Below are positions 19,960 through 29,773 of a DNA stretch of 64,000 bases, piece by piece. The stretch is taken from assembly GCA_025370055.1 (NCBI GenBank), contig CP073041.1:3782001-3846000 (forward strand), given 5' to 3'. The number at the start of each line of letters is the position of its first letter. The stretch's first letter is position 1. This DNA is from Woronichinia naegeliana WA131. GTDB lineage: Bacteria; Cyanobacteriota; Cyanobacteriia; Cyanobacteriales; Microcystaceae. Made by a program: the position numbers and the translations under genes. Below the pieces are notes generated by a model that made no database searches, was not told where the DNA came from, and was given only the letters and a program-made list of their open reading frames with translations.

Positions 19960-20134
19960 GATCTTCTTCCTTTGGGTTGGGGATAAGTTGATGTCTTGAG
20001 ACCCTTCTAGCTGTAACTTACCCAAACCCCTCACTTTTCCTATCACCCCCAGGTTTTTTTTTTCAGAAAGCTGAAATCCTTACAGTAAGAGCTTTTTCGG
20101 GTTATTCGTAAATTTGAGTATTGTTAATAATTCT

Positions 20135-21463
20135 TTACAACTGTTGATCCAACAAAATAATGCCTAATCGCTCTTGATCCATTATTGCTTGACTGATGAC
20201 CATAAATGCGTCTGCTTCTGTCGTGGGGGACAAGGTAACAGGATCCACTGGACGAATAGCCAACCATCGTTGCACTAGCACATGTAATGAGCAAGCTTGT
20301 TCCAAGAGTGGAGTAAAAAGAGCTGTCAATAGAGTACGATCTAGCCAAATTTCCTGGGGCAAGAAGGGAAAGTAGTCCTTGAGGTTAAGAGGAAATAAAT
20401 GAGAACTGGATAGAACTTCTTGTTGAAAGGATTCGGTTTTAAGTTGAGGATGTAAATAGACTTGGATATTCCGCCAATCTTCTGTTGCCTTAATGTTTTC
20501 TGTTTTAATAGCTGAATAGGGACGACCACACCAAAAATCCAAAAGCCGTTTGTTGGGGTGAATTAATTCATAAAGAGTTAGTTGTTCCCCTAAGTCTAAA
20601 TTGGCTAATCCCATCGCTAAAAAAGCGGGCAAGTTATCAGGGTCTTTAAATAGATCAGTGAGTTGCCATTCCCACCAATTTACCATACTAAAAAGTTCCA
20701 AGTCAGCCTGTCCTAGAAAATTTAATAATTCTGGTATTGTAAAACCTTTATCATTCTGAAAAAGATAATTCATTAAAATAGTCTCATCTCTGACATCTTC
20801 AGGTTTTTGCTGCCCCCAGGTTTTGAGCTTTAAATCAGCTTTATCATCAAGAGCCGAAAAAAAGTCTCGAACGATTCCTAATTCTATTTGGTCTGGATTT
20901 CCTTCCATTAAGCCCATCTGTTTAAATAAGGTTTGGGCGCGGTAATAATTAAAACGTTGATAATAACTATGGAGGTTACTACGAATAATGCCTTGGGGTT
21001 TTAATACTGTTCCTAACTGTTTGAGGGCAAAAGGAATATCGGGCAAAAGATATAAAATATCGGACGCATTAATATAGTTAAACTGTAAACCTAACTGATT
21101 GAGATTTTCTAAGGCTAAAACCTGGTACTCCACGTTGCTAAAGCCATGATAATTGAGACGTTTTTCTGCGATTTCTAAGGATAAAGGTGAAATATCTACC
21201 GCAATAATCTTTGCTTTAGGATTTGCTTCAGCAAGAATTAAAGTTGTATAGCCCGTTCCACAGGCTAAATCTAGGATTAAACAATCTTCTAAGGAGGAAA
21301 TAACCCGTTGGCAAAAACGATAATAAGCCGTAACCAAACTATTTTTGTAGAGAAGCGTTACATTATCCTTCGGAGATTCTTCTAGGGGCGTATCAGGATA
21401 GGGATGACTTTCAAATTGTTGTAAGGTTTTATCTTGATAACTCAGGTCAAAGAAACGATTCAT
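20135..21463 (-). CDS. Class I SAM-dependent methyltransferase
   Basis: A 442-aa protein. The N-terminal 200 residues hold a Rossmann methyltransferase: motif I ILDLACGTGYTTLILAE, acidic loop IIAVDISPLSLEIAEKRL, then NASDILYLLPDIPFALKQLGTVLKPQGIIRSNLH. The C-terminal 200 residues (NWWEWQLTDLF, ANLDLGEQLTLYELIHP, LLDFWCGRP) are conserved in cyanobacterial homologues but unassigned. It lies 51 bp below another methyltransferase gene on the same strand, suggesting coexpression. The substrate is unknown. Confidence 0.8.
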   Translation of the reverse strand: MNRFFDLSYQDKTLQQFESHPYPDTPLEESPKDNVTLLYKNSLVTAYYRFCQRVISSLEDCLILDLACGTGYTTLILAEANPKAKIIAVDISPLSLEIAEKRLNYHGFSNVEYQVLALENLNQLGLQFNYINASDILYLLPDIPFALKQLGTVLKPQGIIRSNLHSYYQRFNYYRAQTLFKQMGLMEGNPDQIELGIVRDFFSALDDKADLKLKTWGQQKPEDVRDETILMNYLFQNDKGFTIPELLNFLGQADLELFSMVNWWEWQLTDLFKDPDNLPAFLAMGLANLDLGEQLTLYELIHPNKRLLDFWCGRPYSAIKTENIKATEDWRNIQVYLHPQLKTESFQQEVLSSSHLFPLNLKDYFPFLPQEIWLDRTLLTALFTPLLEQACSLHVLVQRWLAIRPVDPVTLSPTTEADAFMVISQAIMDQERLGIILLDQQL

Positions 21464-21514
21464 AATAATTCATTCAAAAGGTTTGTTTATCATAAATTTA
21501 AAATCTGCAAGATT

Positions 21515-22846
21515 CTATTCAGCCAAAATATCTTCCTTAGTACTTCTAGTATTTACATAAGCTGTTGCCCAAAGATTTAACCCCTCTCGATGAACTTCTA
21601 CTTGTTCAAATCCAGCTTTTAATAACTTTTCTTTTAGAGTTTCTGCGGTAAAAGCTGTTTTATGAGCCATATAATAATTTCCTTGTTCGATAGAGGTTCC
21701 TAAACCGTACAAAATATCGATCGCCGCAATGGGGCCAGCAGGAGAAATATAAAGTGGATTTTCTAAGTTTCCCTGAGCAACTTCTAACGCAACGGCTTGA
21801 ATATCAGGACAGGTAATCACTGCCATACCATGAGGTTTTAACACTCGCTTAAATTCCCGTAAAGCACGAGGGACTTCATAGGTATAAATATGCTCAATAT
21901 TATGGGAAGAAAACACCGCATCTACCGACTCATCAGGAACCGCACTTAAATCCGTAATCGTTCCTAAAATATCAGGGTTAACGGCTGGGTTAATATCTAA
22001 GCGAATCTCTTGCCACTCCTCTGTTCGTAACTCAGGCGGTAAAGCATCAGGATTATAGGGGCCACAGCCCACATGAAGAACCTTCTTCTTATCACCTTGC
22101 TCAAAAATACTGACCAGATTAATGGGATTAAAAGAGCTTTCCTGAATAATAATTGGTTGAATCTCACCTAAACTATTTTGACTATCCCAGGCAATAACAC
22201 CTAACCCTTGACTGCCAAAAACTTGATTACTATTGCTCTGCCAATCCACAATAATTTTCGCATTGGATTGGGTATTGAGAAAATCTCCAACCGCTTGTCG
22301 GACAGGTTGTTTATTTGTATTATTGATAATAATTAATGCTTGCTCTGCTAAAAAATCATTGGCTAATAACAAACTCATTAATATCTGACGATATTCTGGC
22401 TCAAAATTATAGATATACAAACCGACTTTATCTTCAGTCCCTATGTCCCGTAAATTCGCAAAAAAATCATCTATTATCTGGTGGGAAAAACAAAACTGTT
22501 CTGCAACGCCAAAAGTTTCTAAATTTCCTTGCAATAACTCAATTTTGTTTTCTGCGACTTCTGCTTGAGTCGAGAAAAAATCTACTCCATAAGCAAGGCG
22601 ATCAGGATGATCCGCTAAAACACCAATTAGATTTGCACCATGCCAACAACCAATCTCGCAGATGACTTCCCCTGGCTCTAAATATTCTGCCGCAGAGGTT
22701 AACAATTGTAAAAAATTAGCAGTAGTTGGCTGCTCTACTTTTCCTAAAATTTCTCGAAAGGGTTCTGCTTTCTTTGGTTGCATTGCGGTTGTTCCCCAAT
22801 GCTCATAGAGACTGGGCAAGCTTTCGAGAAAGGGACGAATCTGCAT
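21515..22846 (-). CDS. Two-domain SAM-dependent methyltransferase
   Basis: A 443-aa protein. The first domain has GEVICEIGCWHGANLIGVLADHP and YGVDFFS, a motif I and II pair. The second has VLHVGCGPYNPDALPPELR, IRLDINPAVNPDILGTITDLS and the Methyltransf_11-type DAVFSSHNIEHIYTYEVPRALREFKRVLKPHGMAVITCPD. It is a tandem architecture with two potential SAM sites. It is upstream of, and in line with, the methyltransferase at 20135-21463. Possibly used in glycan or O-antigen/EPS methylation, but no neighbour proves it. Confidence 0.75.
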   Translation of the reverse strand: MQIRPFLESLPSLYEHWGTTAMQPKKAEPFREILGKVEQPTTANFLQLLTSAAEYLEPGEVICEIGCWHGANLIGVLADHPDRLAYGVDFFSTQAEVAENKIELLQGNLETFGVAEQFCFSHQIIDDFFANLRDIGTEDKVGLYIYNFEPEYRQILMSLLLANDFLAEQALIIINNTNKQPVRQAVGDFLNTQSNAKIIVDWQSNSNQVFGSQGLGVIAWDSQNSLGEIQPIIIQESSFNPINLVSIFEQGDKKKVLHVGCGPYNPDALPPELRTEEWQEIRLDINPAVNPDILGTITDLSAVPDESVDAVFSSHNIEHIYTYEVPRALREFKRVLKPHGMAVITCPDIQAVALEVAQGNLENPLYISPAGPIAAIDILYGLGTSIEQGNYYMAHKTAFTAETLKEKLLKAGFEQVEVHREGLNLWATAYVNTRSTKEDILAE

Positions 22847-22958
22847 GGTCGTTATTTGAAGGTTTTAGGGTTTTCTGCGGTCACTCTTTCTCTAATTTTA
22901 GGACAGTTATCACAACCGCGATCGCTTTCTGCTTAGGTTTGGCTGTTTAAAGATTTTG

Positions 22959-23954
22959 CTAAATACCAGCCTGGCCTAGGGCAATACCCGTGATTAACAT
23001 CCCAATTACCAAAAATGGTTGGGCACTAGCTTGATATTTGACATCATTTTCTAGGGGATTACGGAGAAAATACATATCTTGAAAGGTGATCTGGGGAATA
23101 ATTAGCAGTAGAACAATAGTCGCATAAAGTCTCTCCTGAATAAAGATTAAATATCCGGCAATGCCCGCTTGAAATAGATCGATCATCACAACACAAATCC
23201 AAGCTGCCGTCGTAATCCCAAACATTACTGGTAACGATTTTAATCCCAATTGGCGATCGCCTTCCACACTTTTAAAGTCATTAACAACGGCAATGCCTAA
23301 ACCAGCCAAACTATAGATCAGGGTCAGGATCATAATTGTACTGTTTAACTCCCCGAAAAGCGCGTGACCAGCCCACCAGGGTAAAGCAATATAACTAGCA
23401 CCGAGAGCATAATTTCCTAACCAACCATTTTGTTTTAATTTCAACGGAGGAGCCGAATAAATATAGGCAATAAATGCACCTCCTAAAGTTAAAACTGTCA
23501 TGATCGGAAAATCATGTTTGGCCCAAAGATCGAGCAGATAGGCAACGCCTAAACCGCCACCCAAAAGAATGAGGATTTGCGCGGTTACTTGGGGAATGGA
23601 AATTGCACCAGAGGGAATGGGACGATAGGGTTCATTAATAGCATCAATTTCTCGATCATAAAAGTCATTGAGCGTTTGGGTATAGCCGGTCATCAGGGGG
23701 CCAGACAGTAACATACAAGTCAAAACTTTTAAGACACTTTCTAATGTCCAGGTATATTCTCCCGACGAAGCCGCACCACAAATGACTCCCCAAATTAAGG
23801 GAATCCAGGTGATCGGTTTCATCAATTGCAGGCGAATTTTCCAAATAGAGGATTCTCCCGTAGATGCCCCCTTCATTCCTAATAGTTGGCGGGTTTTTGC
23901 ACTATTTGACTCAGTTTTTTCGGAGATGGGGTTTGTCGGGGGTTGATTAGACAT
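22959..23954 (-). CDS. chlG: Chlorophyll a synthase ChlG
   Basis: A 331-aa integral membrane prenyltransferase of the UbiA superfamily. It attaches the phytyl or geranylgeranyl tail to chlorophyllide a, the last step of chlorophyll a biosynthesis, in thylakoid membranes. The diagnostic first Asp-rich motif NDFYDREIDAINEPYRPIPSG and the second, VNDFKSVEGDRQLGLKSLPVMFG, are complete. About nine hydrophobic segments follow. The N-terminus (GESSIWKIRLQLMKPITWIPLIWGVICGAASS) is the conserved ChlG entry segment. It appears monocistronic. Confidence 0.96.
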   Translation of the reverse strand: MSNQPPTNPISEKTESNSAKTRQLLGMKGASTGESSIWKIRLQLMKPITWIPLIWGVICGAASSGEYTWTLESVLKVLTCMLLSGPLMTGYTQTLNDFYDREIDAINEPYRPIPSGAISIPQVTAQILILLGGGLGVAYLLDLWAKHDFPIMTVLTLGGAFIAYIYSAPPLKLKQNGWLGNYALGASYIALPWWAGHALFGELNSTIMILTLIYSLAGLGIAVVNDFKSVEGDRQLGLKSLPVMFGITTAAWICVVMIDLFQAGIAGYLIFIQERLYATIVLLLIIPQITFQDMYFLRNPLENDVKYQASAQPFLVIGMLITGIALGQAGI

Positions 23955-24079
23955 GAGCTAAGTCATCAAAATAGATTTCTTTATGCTGTCTATTTTACTA
24001 TTAAATTTTACGATTAATGCTCGTTTTTTAAGGTAATTTTCTTTTCGCGATCGCCACTGTCCCCTAATCCCTAGCAAAA

Positions 24080-27000
24080 TCAACTCAAAATTCGTACTTT
24101 TGATCCTTGATCCGATTTTTGCACTTCGATACGCTGTTGAAACGCTTCTTTAAATTGGGGAATATGGGTGACAGTTAAAATACAGGCAAAATCGGCGGCG
24201 ATCGCGTTAATAGCAGCGACCAAACGTTCACACCCCTCGGCATCTTGCGTTCCAAATCCCTCATCAATAATCAGTAATTGTAGTGCTGTACCGGCTCTTT
24301 GGGCAAGCAGTTTTGCTAAGGCCAAACGGATAGAAAAATTAATCCGAAAAGCTTCACCGCCTGAATAGGTTTCGTAGGGACGAGTTCCTTGGATATCAGC
24401 AATCAGAATATCTAAGGTGTCAATAAATTTAGGAGTACGACGTTGGGCAGTGGCTTTACTGGCTTTTTGAGTGACAAATTGGATATGGAGTTGATTACCC
24501 GTTAAACGAGCGAGGATACGATTGGTTTCTGCTTCTAATTGGGGCAGAATGTTTTCAATCATGAGGGTTTGAATGCCATTTTTTCCGAAGGCTTTAGCCA
24601 ACTCCTGATGAATGCGATATTGTTTTTTAATTTCTTGCAGTTGTTGTCGATGTTCCTGATTTTGTTCCTGCAAAATATCTAATTGAATTGCCTGTTGTTC
24701 ATAACGTCCTTTTTGAGCTAAATAGTCATCTAATTGACGACGACGACTTTGGATACTGGCTTCTAGGGTTTTAATTTGGGCTTCATGGTCGGCATAATGT
24801 TCTACTTGATGGTTTAAGCGTTGGATTTCAAGGTGCATGGTTTGATATTCCCTTTGCCGTTGTTCTCGGCGATCGCTATTTTCATCTAAACGCGCTTGAT
24901 AGGGGGGAAATTGTTCCTGAGCCTGTTGTAATTCTTGATAGCGTAATTGCCAAACCTGTTTTTTCTGTAGGGTTTGTAATAATTCCTGGTGCTGCGATCG
25001 CTGATAACCTAAATGATTGAGTGCCTTTTGAGCCGCTTGTAATTGTTGATAAAGCTCAGAATCGTGATGTAATTGTTGACTAGCAAGTTGACGATCTGCA
25101 ATTTTTGCTAATAGTTGAGGACGTTCTGCCTGAATCAATTTGAGACGACGTTGAGCATCTTCTAGTTTCGATTGTTGAATTTCAGCCCAGCGATATTTTT
25201 CTACTTCTCCCCTGACTAAAGCATGACTTTGTTCATCATACTGTAATTGCTCTAATTCCTCATTCAAGTTAATTAATTCCTGTTGTAAATCCTGGGCATA
25301 GGTTTTCTGAGCTAGTATTAAATCTAACTGTTCAATTTCCGTGTCAAGACTAGCAATTTGATTATAAATCTCGCCACTACGCTCTAAATCAGCTTCTAAT
25401 TGTCCATACTGTTGTTGCAAAGTATCATAAATGGCTAACTCTTCTTTGATTTGGGCATATTCACCCCGTAAAATTTGTAATTCTCTTTCACAGACAGACA
25501 TTTGTTCTTTCAAAACCCAAATTTGCTCCTGTAACTGTTGCTGTTGTTCCTGGGTTTTTTGAATGACCTGTTGATGATAATGACCATCTAAATTTTGCTC
25601 ACAGAGAGGACAAATTGCACCCGGTGTATCGAGTAATTGTTGTTTTTGAATTAATTCCTGAATCTGTTCTTCACAGAGTCGTTGATGTTCCTGAAGGCGC
25701 TCTTGAAAATGGCGACGCTCCTGACCTTTTTCATGAACTCGCTTTTGGTAAACTTTCTTTTTATCGAGTTCTTTAATCTGAGCATCTGTCGTTTGTAAGG
25801 CCTGACGTTTACGGGGAATTTCAGTAATATTGGCCTGTAATTCTTGCCTCAAAAGTTGACGTTGTTCCCGTTTTGCTTGTAATTGAGCGGCTGCTCGTTC
25901 AACGTCGGACTGAAGTTCATAGCGTCTTTGTTGTAGCGGCGAAACGCGATGTTGGAGACTATCGAAATGTGCTAATCGTTGCCGAGCCTTTCTTAATTGA
26001 CTGAGACCGGTTTCAATATCTAGGGTTTTTGTCAGAATGGGCTGTAATTCTTTTTCCTGTTGATTAAGAGTATCAAGACGCATCTGAAATTGCTTTAATT
26101 CCAGTTGAATGGCATGATCGGTTTGCAGAATTTCTTGCTCTAGTTGTTGCTGTTGCTGTTGGGCTTCCTGAAAAAGCTGAAATTTGCTTGCTAGATCTGA
26201 TTCCTGTTGTCGATATTGTAAAAATTCTTGATAGTTTTGCTGGATTTCTTCCCTTTGATCTAAAATTGCTTGAAGTTTTTGTAATTGTTGCTTAAGTTCC
26301 TGATCAGCTTGATCAAGACGTTGGATTTCTAGCATTAAATTTTGGGCTTGACTTTGTTGCCAATCCAATTGTTTCTGCCAGGTTCGACGTTGATTTTGGC
26401 TGGTTTGTAATTGCTGAAGTTGCCATTGTTCCTGTTCCTGTATCTTTTGAATGATTTCAATTTCCTGCTCCAACCGTTTTCGATGCTGTTCAACCACTTC
26501 TCTCTGGGCTAAATCCTGTTCAACGGCTTGTAATGTCGCCTCTAGTAACTCGATCTGTCCTTGCTTTTGCTTGGAAATATCTTTCGCTTTAATTGCTAAA
26601 ACTTCGTATTGATCTAATTTTAATAAATTAGCTAAAATTTGTTTGCGATCGCTGGGGCCTTTGAGCATAAATTCATCCGCCCGTCCCTGACGTAAATAGG
26701 CAGAATTAATAAAAGTATCGTAATCTAATTTAAGAACTTCAATAATTTGCTCTTGAGTAGCCCGCAAACCTTTACCTGACAGAGAACGAAACCCCGCTTC
26801 ATATTTAATTAAAAAATCTAAGGCACTGCTTTTGCCTCGATGACGACTGCGAATAATTTTGTAAGTTTCTTGATTATTTTCAAACAAGAAATCAACTCGT
26901 ACATAGTCGCTGCCATTGTGCAGCACATCATCTTCGCTATCCGCCCGACTTTTTCCCCAAAGCACCCAGGTAATGGCCTCCAATAGAGAAGATTTACCTG

Positions 27001-27103
27001 CCCCATTCGCACCACAAATGCAAGCCGTATGCAATCCCCGAAAGTCGAGGGTTGTATCCTGGTAGCTGAGAAAATTTTTAAGGGTTAATTGTTGGGGAAT
27101 CAC
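24080..27103 (-). CDS. sbcC: Exonuclease SbcC/Rad50-like SMC ATPase
   Basis: A 1007-aa protein. The Walker A motif CGANGAGKSSLLEAITW lies at residues 31-47. Two very long Gln/Glu/Leu-rich coiled coils flank a zinc-hook CPLC (GAICPLCEQNLDG, around residue 500). The ABC signature is YSGGEAFRINFSIRLALAKLLA and Walker B is LQLLIIDEGFGTQD near the C-terminus, ending in the H-loop VTHIPQFKEAF. With SbcD it would process hairpins and DNA ends, relevant to a window rich in inverted repeats. No sbcD lies adjacent. Length fits the family. Confidence 0.92.
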   Translation of the reverse strand: MIPQQLTLKNFLSYQDTTLDFRGLHTACICGANGAGKSSLLEAITWVLWGKSRADSEDDVLHNGSDYVRVDFLFENNQETYKIIRSRHRGKSSALDFLIKYEAGFRSLSGKGLRATQEQIIEVLKLDYDTFINSAYLRQGRADEFMLKGPSDRKQILANLLKLDQYEVLAIKAKDISKQKQGQIELLEATLQAVEQDLAQREVVEQHRKRLEQEIEIIQKIQEQEQWQLQQLQTSQNQRRTWQKQLDWQQSQAQNLMLEIQRLDQADQELKQQLQKLQAILDQREEIQQNYQEFLQYRQQESDLASKFQLFQEAQQQQQQLEQEILQTDHAIQLELKQFQMRLDTLNQQEKELQPILTKTLDIETGLSQLRKARQRLAHFDSLQHRVSPLQQRRYELQSDVERAAAQLQAKREQRQLLRQELQANITEIPRKRQALQTTDAQIKELDKKKVYQKRVHEKGQERRHFQERLQEHQRLCEEQIQELIQKQQLLDTPGAICPLCEQNLDGHYHQQVIQKTQEQQQQLQEQIWVLKEQMSVCERELQILRGEYAQIKEELAIYDTLQQQYGQLEADLERSGEIYNQIASLDTEIEQLDLILAQKTYAQDLQQELINLNEELEQLQYDEQSHALVRGEVEKYRWAEIQQSKLEDAQRRLKLIQAERPQLLAKIADRQLASQQLHHDSELYQQLQAAQKALNHLGYQRSQHQELLQTLQKKQVWQLRYQELQQAQEQFPPYQARLDENSDRREQRQREYQTMHLEIQRLNHQVEHYADHEAQIKTLEASIQSRRRQLDDYLAQKGRYEQQAIQLDILQEQNQEHRQQLQEIKKQYRIHQELAKAFGKNGIQTLMIENILPQLEAETNRILARLTGNQLHIQFVTQKASKATAQRRTPKFIDTLDILIADIQGTRPYETYSGGEAFRINFSIRLALAKLLAQRAGTALQLLIIDEGFGTQDAEGCERLVAAINAIAADFACILTVTHIPQFKEAFQQRIEVQKSDQGSKVRILS

Positions 27104-27212
27104 CCAGTTTAGTCTCCATGTATTGTTGTGTTTGTCCAGTTCTTCAATCTTGCTATAACATTTGTATTTCTGATAAACTGGAAAAACTGTTGCGTTTCGC
27201 TGATCTTAACTA

Positions 27213-27629
27213 ATGTCTAATGATTATAATGATTCTCTAGAGGAGGCAAGACGCAAACTCGTTGGGGACAACGCTGATTGGATTGTAAAATTTGACGTAG
27301 AGGACTATGTTAACAACCCTCCTATGATTAGGATATTATATCAGGAGAAACAACTTTTGCAGACAGAGTGCTTCGGGTTAAAAAAAGATTTAGAGGAGCA
27401 GGTGGTAGAATTTAATGAACTTCACTCAAAAACAGTGCGGTTATCAGAACAATTAAATCAGGTTCAAAAAGACTCGCTCCCGATTTTTACCCTATCAGTT
27501 TTGGCAAACTTGATGACGGGTATTGGGATCAACCTCCTTACCAGTAATTCTCAACAATGGATAGGTGGACTATTTATCATTGCTTCAGTGGTCATTTTAA
27601 TCATAATCTATCAAAAAACGCTCAAATAA
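27213..27629 (+). CDS. Hypothetical coiled-coil protein with two C-terminal membrane segments
   Basis: A 138-aa protein. Residues about 45-85 form a coiled coil (EKQLLQTECFGLKKDLEEQVVEFNELHSKTVRLSEQLNQVQ). Two hydrophobic segments follow (LPIFTLSVLANLMTGIGINLL and WIGGLFIIASVVILIIIYQ), with the C-terminus KTLK probably cytoplasmic. I recognise no family. It starts 109 bp from the divergent sbcC and lies 36 bp before the TPR gene, possibly one transcript with it. Confidence 0.6.
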   Translation: MSNDYNDSLEEARRKLVGDNADWIVKFDVEDYVNNPPMIRILYQEKQLLQTECFGLKKDLEEQVVEFNELHSKTVRLSEQLNQVQKDSLPIFTLSVLANLMTGIGINLLTSNSQQWIGGLFIIASVVILIIIYQKTLK

Positions 27630-27665
27630 TTTATTAGTCACATTAAATATAAGGAGAATTTATCT

Positions 27666-28487
27666 ATGAGTACCACTCAAGTTTTAGAAGAAGATCTTAA
27701 TAATACCCATCCCAATGATAGTGATTGGATGGAGAGTATCCGTTTAAGCCGGCTTGGTAACGACTATGCTGCTACCAAAGATTATGAAAAAGCAATAGAT
27801 TATTTTCTACAATCTCTAGCAATTGCCAACCAAATTAATGATGATAGTCTTAAAGCTAAGATTCTTAGCAGCTTAGGTCTTGCCTATGCTATTTTGGAAG
27901 ACTATGAACGAGCTATTGAATACTATCAAAAGTCACAATCTATTGCCGAAAAAATTGGAGATTATTCTAGGATTTCCATCAATCTAGGTAACTTAGGAAC
28001 TATCTATAAATCTCTAAAACAACATCATAAAGCAATTGAGTATTATCAACAAGCTTTGATAGTTGCCAAAAAGTTCTCTGATCAATCTATAGTCGGAATT
28101 AATTTAAGTAACCTAGGACTCTCCTATGCGGAACTTAAAGATTATTCCAAGGCCATTGAATGTCAAGAACAAGCATTAGCAATTGCTGAAATTCTTAATG
28201 ATCATCAAGCATTAGTTAAACGATGTGGCCGGCTTGGTAATATTTATGCTGATTTAAATCAACAAGATAAGGCGATTTATTACTTTAAAAAATCATTAGA
28301 AATTGCCAAAGAGATAGGTGATCGTTTTAGTGAAGGATTTTACTTGACAAATTTGGGTATCAGTTTTGCCCAGCTTCATCGTAATGAAGAGGCAAGAAAG
28401 GCTTTAACAGATGCCGTTGGCATTTTATCTCAAGTTGGTAGTTCTTCTGTCAAGGTTGCTGAAGATGTTTTGGCGAATCTTCATTAA
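27666..28487 (+). CDS. Tetratricopeptide repeat protein
   Basis: A 273-aa protein made almost entirely of about six 40-residue TPR units of the TPR_12 kind (DYEKAIDYFLQSLAIANQINDD, DYERAIEYYQKSQSIAEKIGDY, QHHKAIEYYQQALIVAKKFSDQ, DYSKAIECQEQALAIAEILNDH, QQDKAIYYFKKSLEIAKEIGDR). No signal peptide or catalytic domain, so a cytoplasmic protein-protein scaffold is likely. The ATG at 27666 follows AAGGAG about 10 nt upstream. Its 3' end overlaps by 4 bp the convergent small gene at 28484-28645. Confidence 0.85.
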   Translation: MSTTQVLEEDLNNTHPNDSDWMESIRLSRLGNDYAATKDYEKAIDYFLQSLAIANQINDDSLKAKILSSLGLAYAILEDYERAIEYYQKSQSIAEKIGDYSRISINLGNLGTIYKSLKQHHKAIEYYQQALIVAKKFSDQSIVGINLSNLGLSYAELKDYSKAIECQEQALAIAEILNDHQALVKRCGRLGNIYADLNQQDKAIYYFKKSLEIAKEIGDRFSEGFYLTNLGISFAQLHRNEEARKALTDAVGILSQVGSSSVKVAEDVLANLH

Positions 28488-28645
28488 CCGAGTAAAAAGA
28501 AAGAAAATAAACTACTGAAATTATCAATCGGAGCGGGTAACATTTCGCCTCGAAAGTCTAGAATCTGCACTAACACTAAATAGGCGATCGCTAAAATAAC
28601 TGAAATTGCACCTGTAACGATAGCAACGATTTTTCCTCGATCCAT
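28484..28645 (-). CDS. Conserved-looking small single-span membrane protein (53 aa)
   Basis: Read on the minus strand, the ATG at 28645 is preceded by GAGG about 8 nt upstream. It encodes MDRGKIVAIVTGAISVILAI, a membrane segment continuing AYLVLVQILDF, then RGEMLPAPIDNFSSLFSFFLLG and a stop at 28484-28486. One hydrophobic segment, a positive N-terminus and a good ribosome-binding site support a real gene of unknown function. It overlaps the convergent TPR gene's last 4 bases. Confidence 0.65.
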   Translation of the reverse strand: MDRGKIVAIVTGAISVILAIAYLVLVQILDFRGEMLPAPIDNFSSLFSFFLLG

Positions 28646-28723
28646 GGGGTTTACCTCATTAATATTGACTAAAATTGACTAAAATTTACTAAGATTTAAA
28701 GAAATTTAGAGAAATTATTCATC

Positions 28724-29230
28724 CTATCCCTTACAAAATAGCGTATCGAGGGTATTGCGTCCCGTGATGGGATTGGTTCCCTGGGCTAAACCGCAAAGAT
28801 AGGCTTCTGTATCGGGTCGTAGAATAATATCCGTGAAATCGGCTCCGGTGATGATCGCCTCGCCAAACTTAGCATTCGTCCCAAAGGCTCCTTCTAAAAG
28901 CGCGTTGGTCAAATTGGCATGGGTCAAACGGGACGATTCAAAATCACTGGCACGCAGATCGGCGGCTTCAAAATTCGCGCTTTCTAAATTAGCAGAGAAA
29001 AAACGGACTCCCTGCAAATTGGCATGACTAAAATTGCAACCGCGTAAATTGGCATGATCAAATTCAGCATCCCGTAGATCTTGACCTGAAAAATCACAGT
29101 TGACTAAATTAGCCCGATTATAACTAACCGCTTCCACCGGCCCTAGAAACCAGAGCCAGCAAGTCGCAACAAGACAAAAGGCGATCGCTGTTCGACGCAA
29201 ATCATTAAGCAGTTTGAAATGGGTAAGCAT
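28724..29230 (-). CDS. Secreted pentapeptide-repeat protein
   Basis: About 168 aa from the ATG at 29230, chosen because GGAG lies 10 nt upstream (a TTG at 29257 lacks one). An N-terminal signal-like segment (RTAIAFCLVATCWLWFLGPVEAV) precedes pentapeptide repeats of the A(D/N)Lxx type: ANLVNCDFSGQDLRDAEF, ANLRGCNFSHANLQGVRFFSANLESANFEAADLRASDF. The C-terminus LCGLAQGTNPITGRNTLDTLFC has a Cys pair. Similar proteins are abundant in cyanobacteria and often sit in the thylakoid lumen; function unknown. Confidence 0.85.
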   Translation of the reverse strand: MLTHFKLLNDLRRTAIAFCLVATCWLWFLGPVEAVSYNRANLVNCDFSGQDLRDAEFDHANLRGCNFSHANLQGVRFFSANLESANFEAADLRASDFESSRLTHANLTNALLEGAFGTNAKFGEAIITGADFTDIILRPDTEAYLCGLAQGTNPITGRNTLDTLFCKG

Positions 29231-29449
29231 CGTCAAAATTCTCCGTTCCGAAAGCAAGTAGGGTGAAAAAAGCTTTTAAACAAGAGAAACTTCATAACAA
29301 ATTACTAAGCGTCTCTCTGTAGGATCTTAACTGAAGTCTGCCATTCATCCCCAGTCAACCCATTTTCCGAGTCTCTTCCTCCTCTACTTTCTCCAGTCAG
29401 ACCTATTGTGTTATAACTAATAGTAATAACAGTTTAAGGTAAACAATCA

Positions 29450-29773
29450 ATGAAGCGAAAAACTTACTCCATTAGTCCCGCTAAAATTGGCAACCAGGAC
29501 GGCTTTCGCTTACCACGACTATTTTCCCTAGAACATCCCCAGTTAGTCAAAGCATCAGGAGAAGTCGAGGTTTTAGATGAACAGACCTTACTGGTACGCT
29601 TGCAACCAACTGAACGAGAAGAAGATACGGAAGAAGATGGAGTAATGATGACCCTCTTTTTAGAATTCTTGATGAAAGATGCGATTAGTCATCCCGATAA
29701 TCTGATTCCCTACACCCAGGAAATGAGTACTGAGCTAGACGAATTATTAGCCGGTGTGGAGATCGACCAATGA
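29450..29773 (+). CDS. PrlF-like antitoxin of a type II toxin-antitoxin pair
   Basis: A 107-aa protein. The N-terminal third (YSISPAKIGNQDGFRLPRLFSLEHPQL) resembles a SpoVT/AbrB-like strand-rich DNA-binding domain. The C-terminal LFLEFLMKDAISHPDNLIPYTQEMSTELDELLAGVEID matches the conserved tail of PrlF antitoxins (LxFLxxDIxxHPxxLxPxT...LVxGVxVD). Its stop overlaps the next start by 4 bases (ATGA), the usual coupling of antitoxin and toxin. It would neutralise the YhaV-like toxin and autoregulate the operon. Confidence 0.72.
   Translation: MKRKTYSISPAKIGNQDGFRLPRLFSLEHPQLVKASGEVEVLDEQTLLVRLQPTEREEDTEEDGVMMTLFLEFLMKDAISHPDNLIPYTQEMSTELDELLAGVEIDQ

Noticed and set aside
24168-24368. Plus-strand 66-codon frame
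   Set aside because: Antisense to the sbcC C-terminus with no independent signals.
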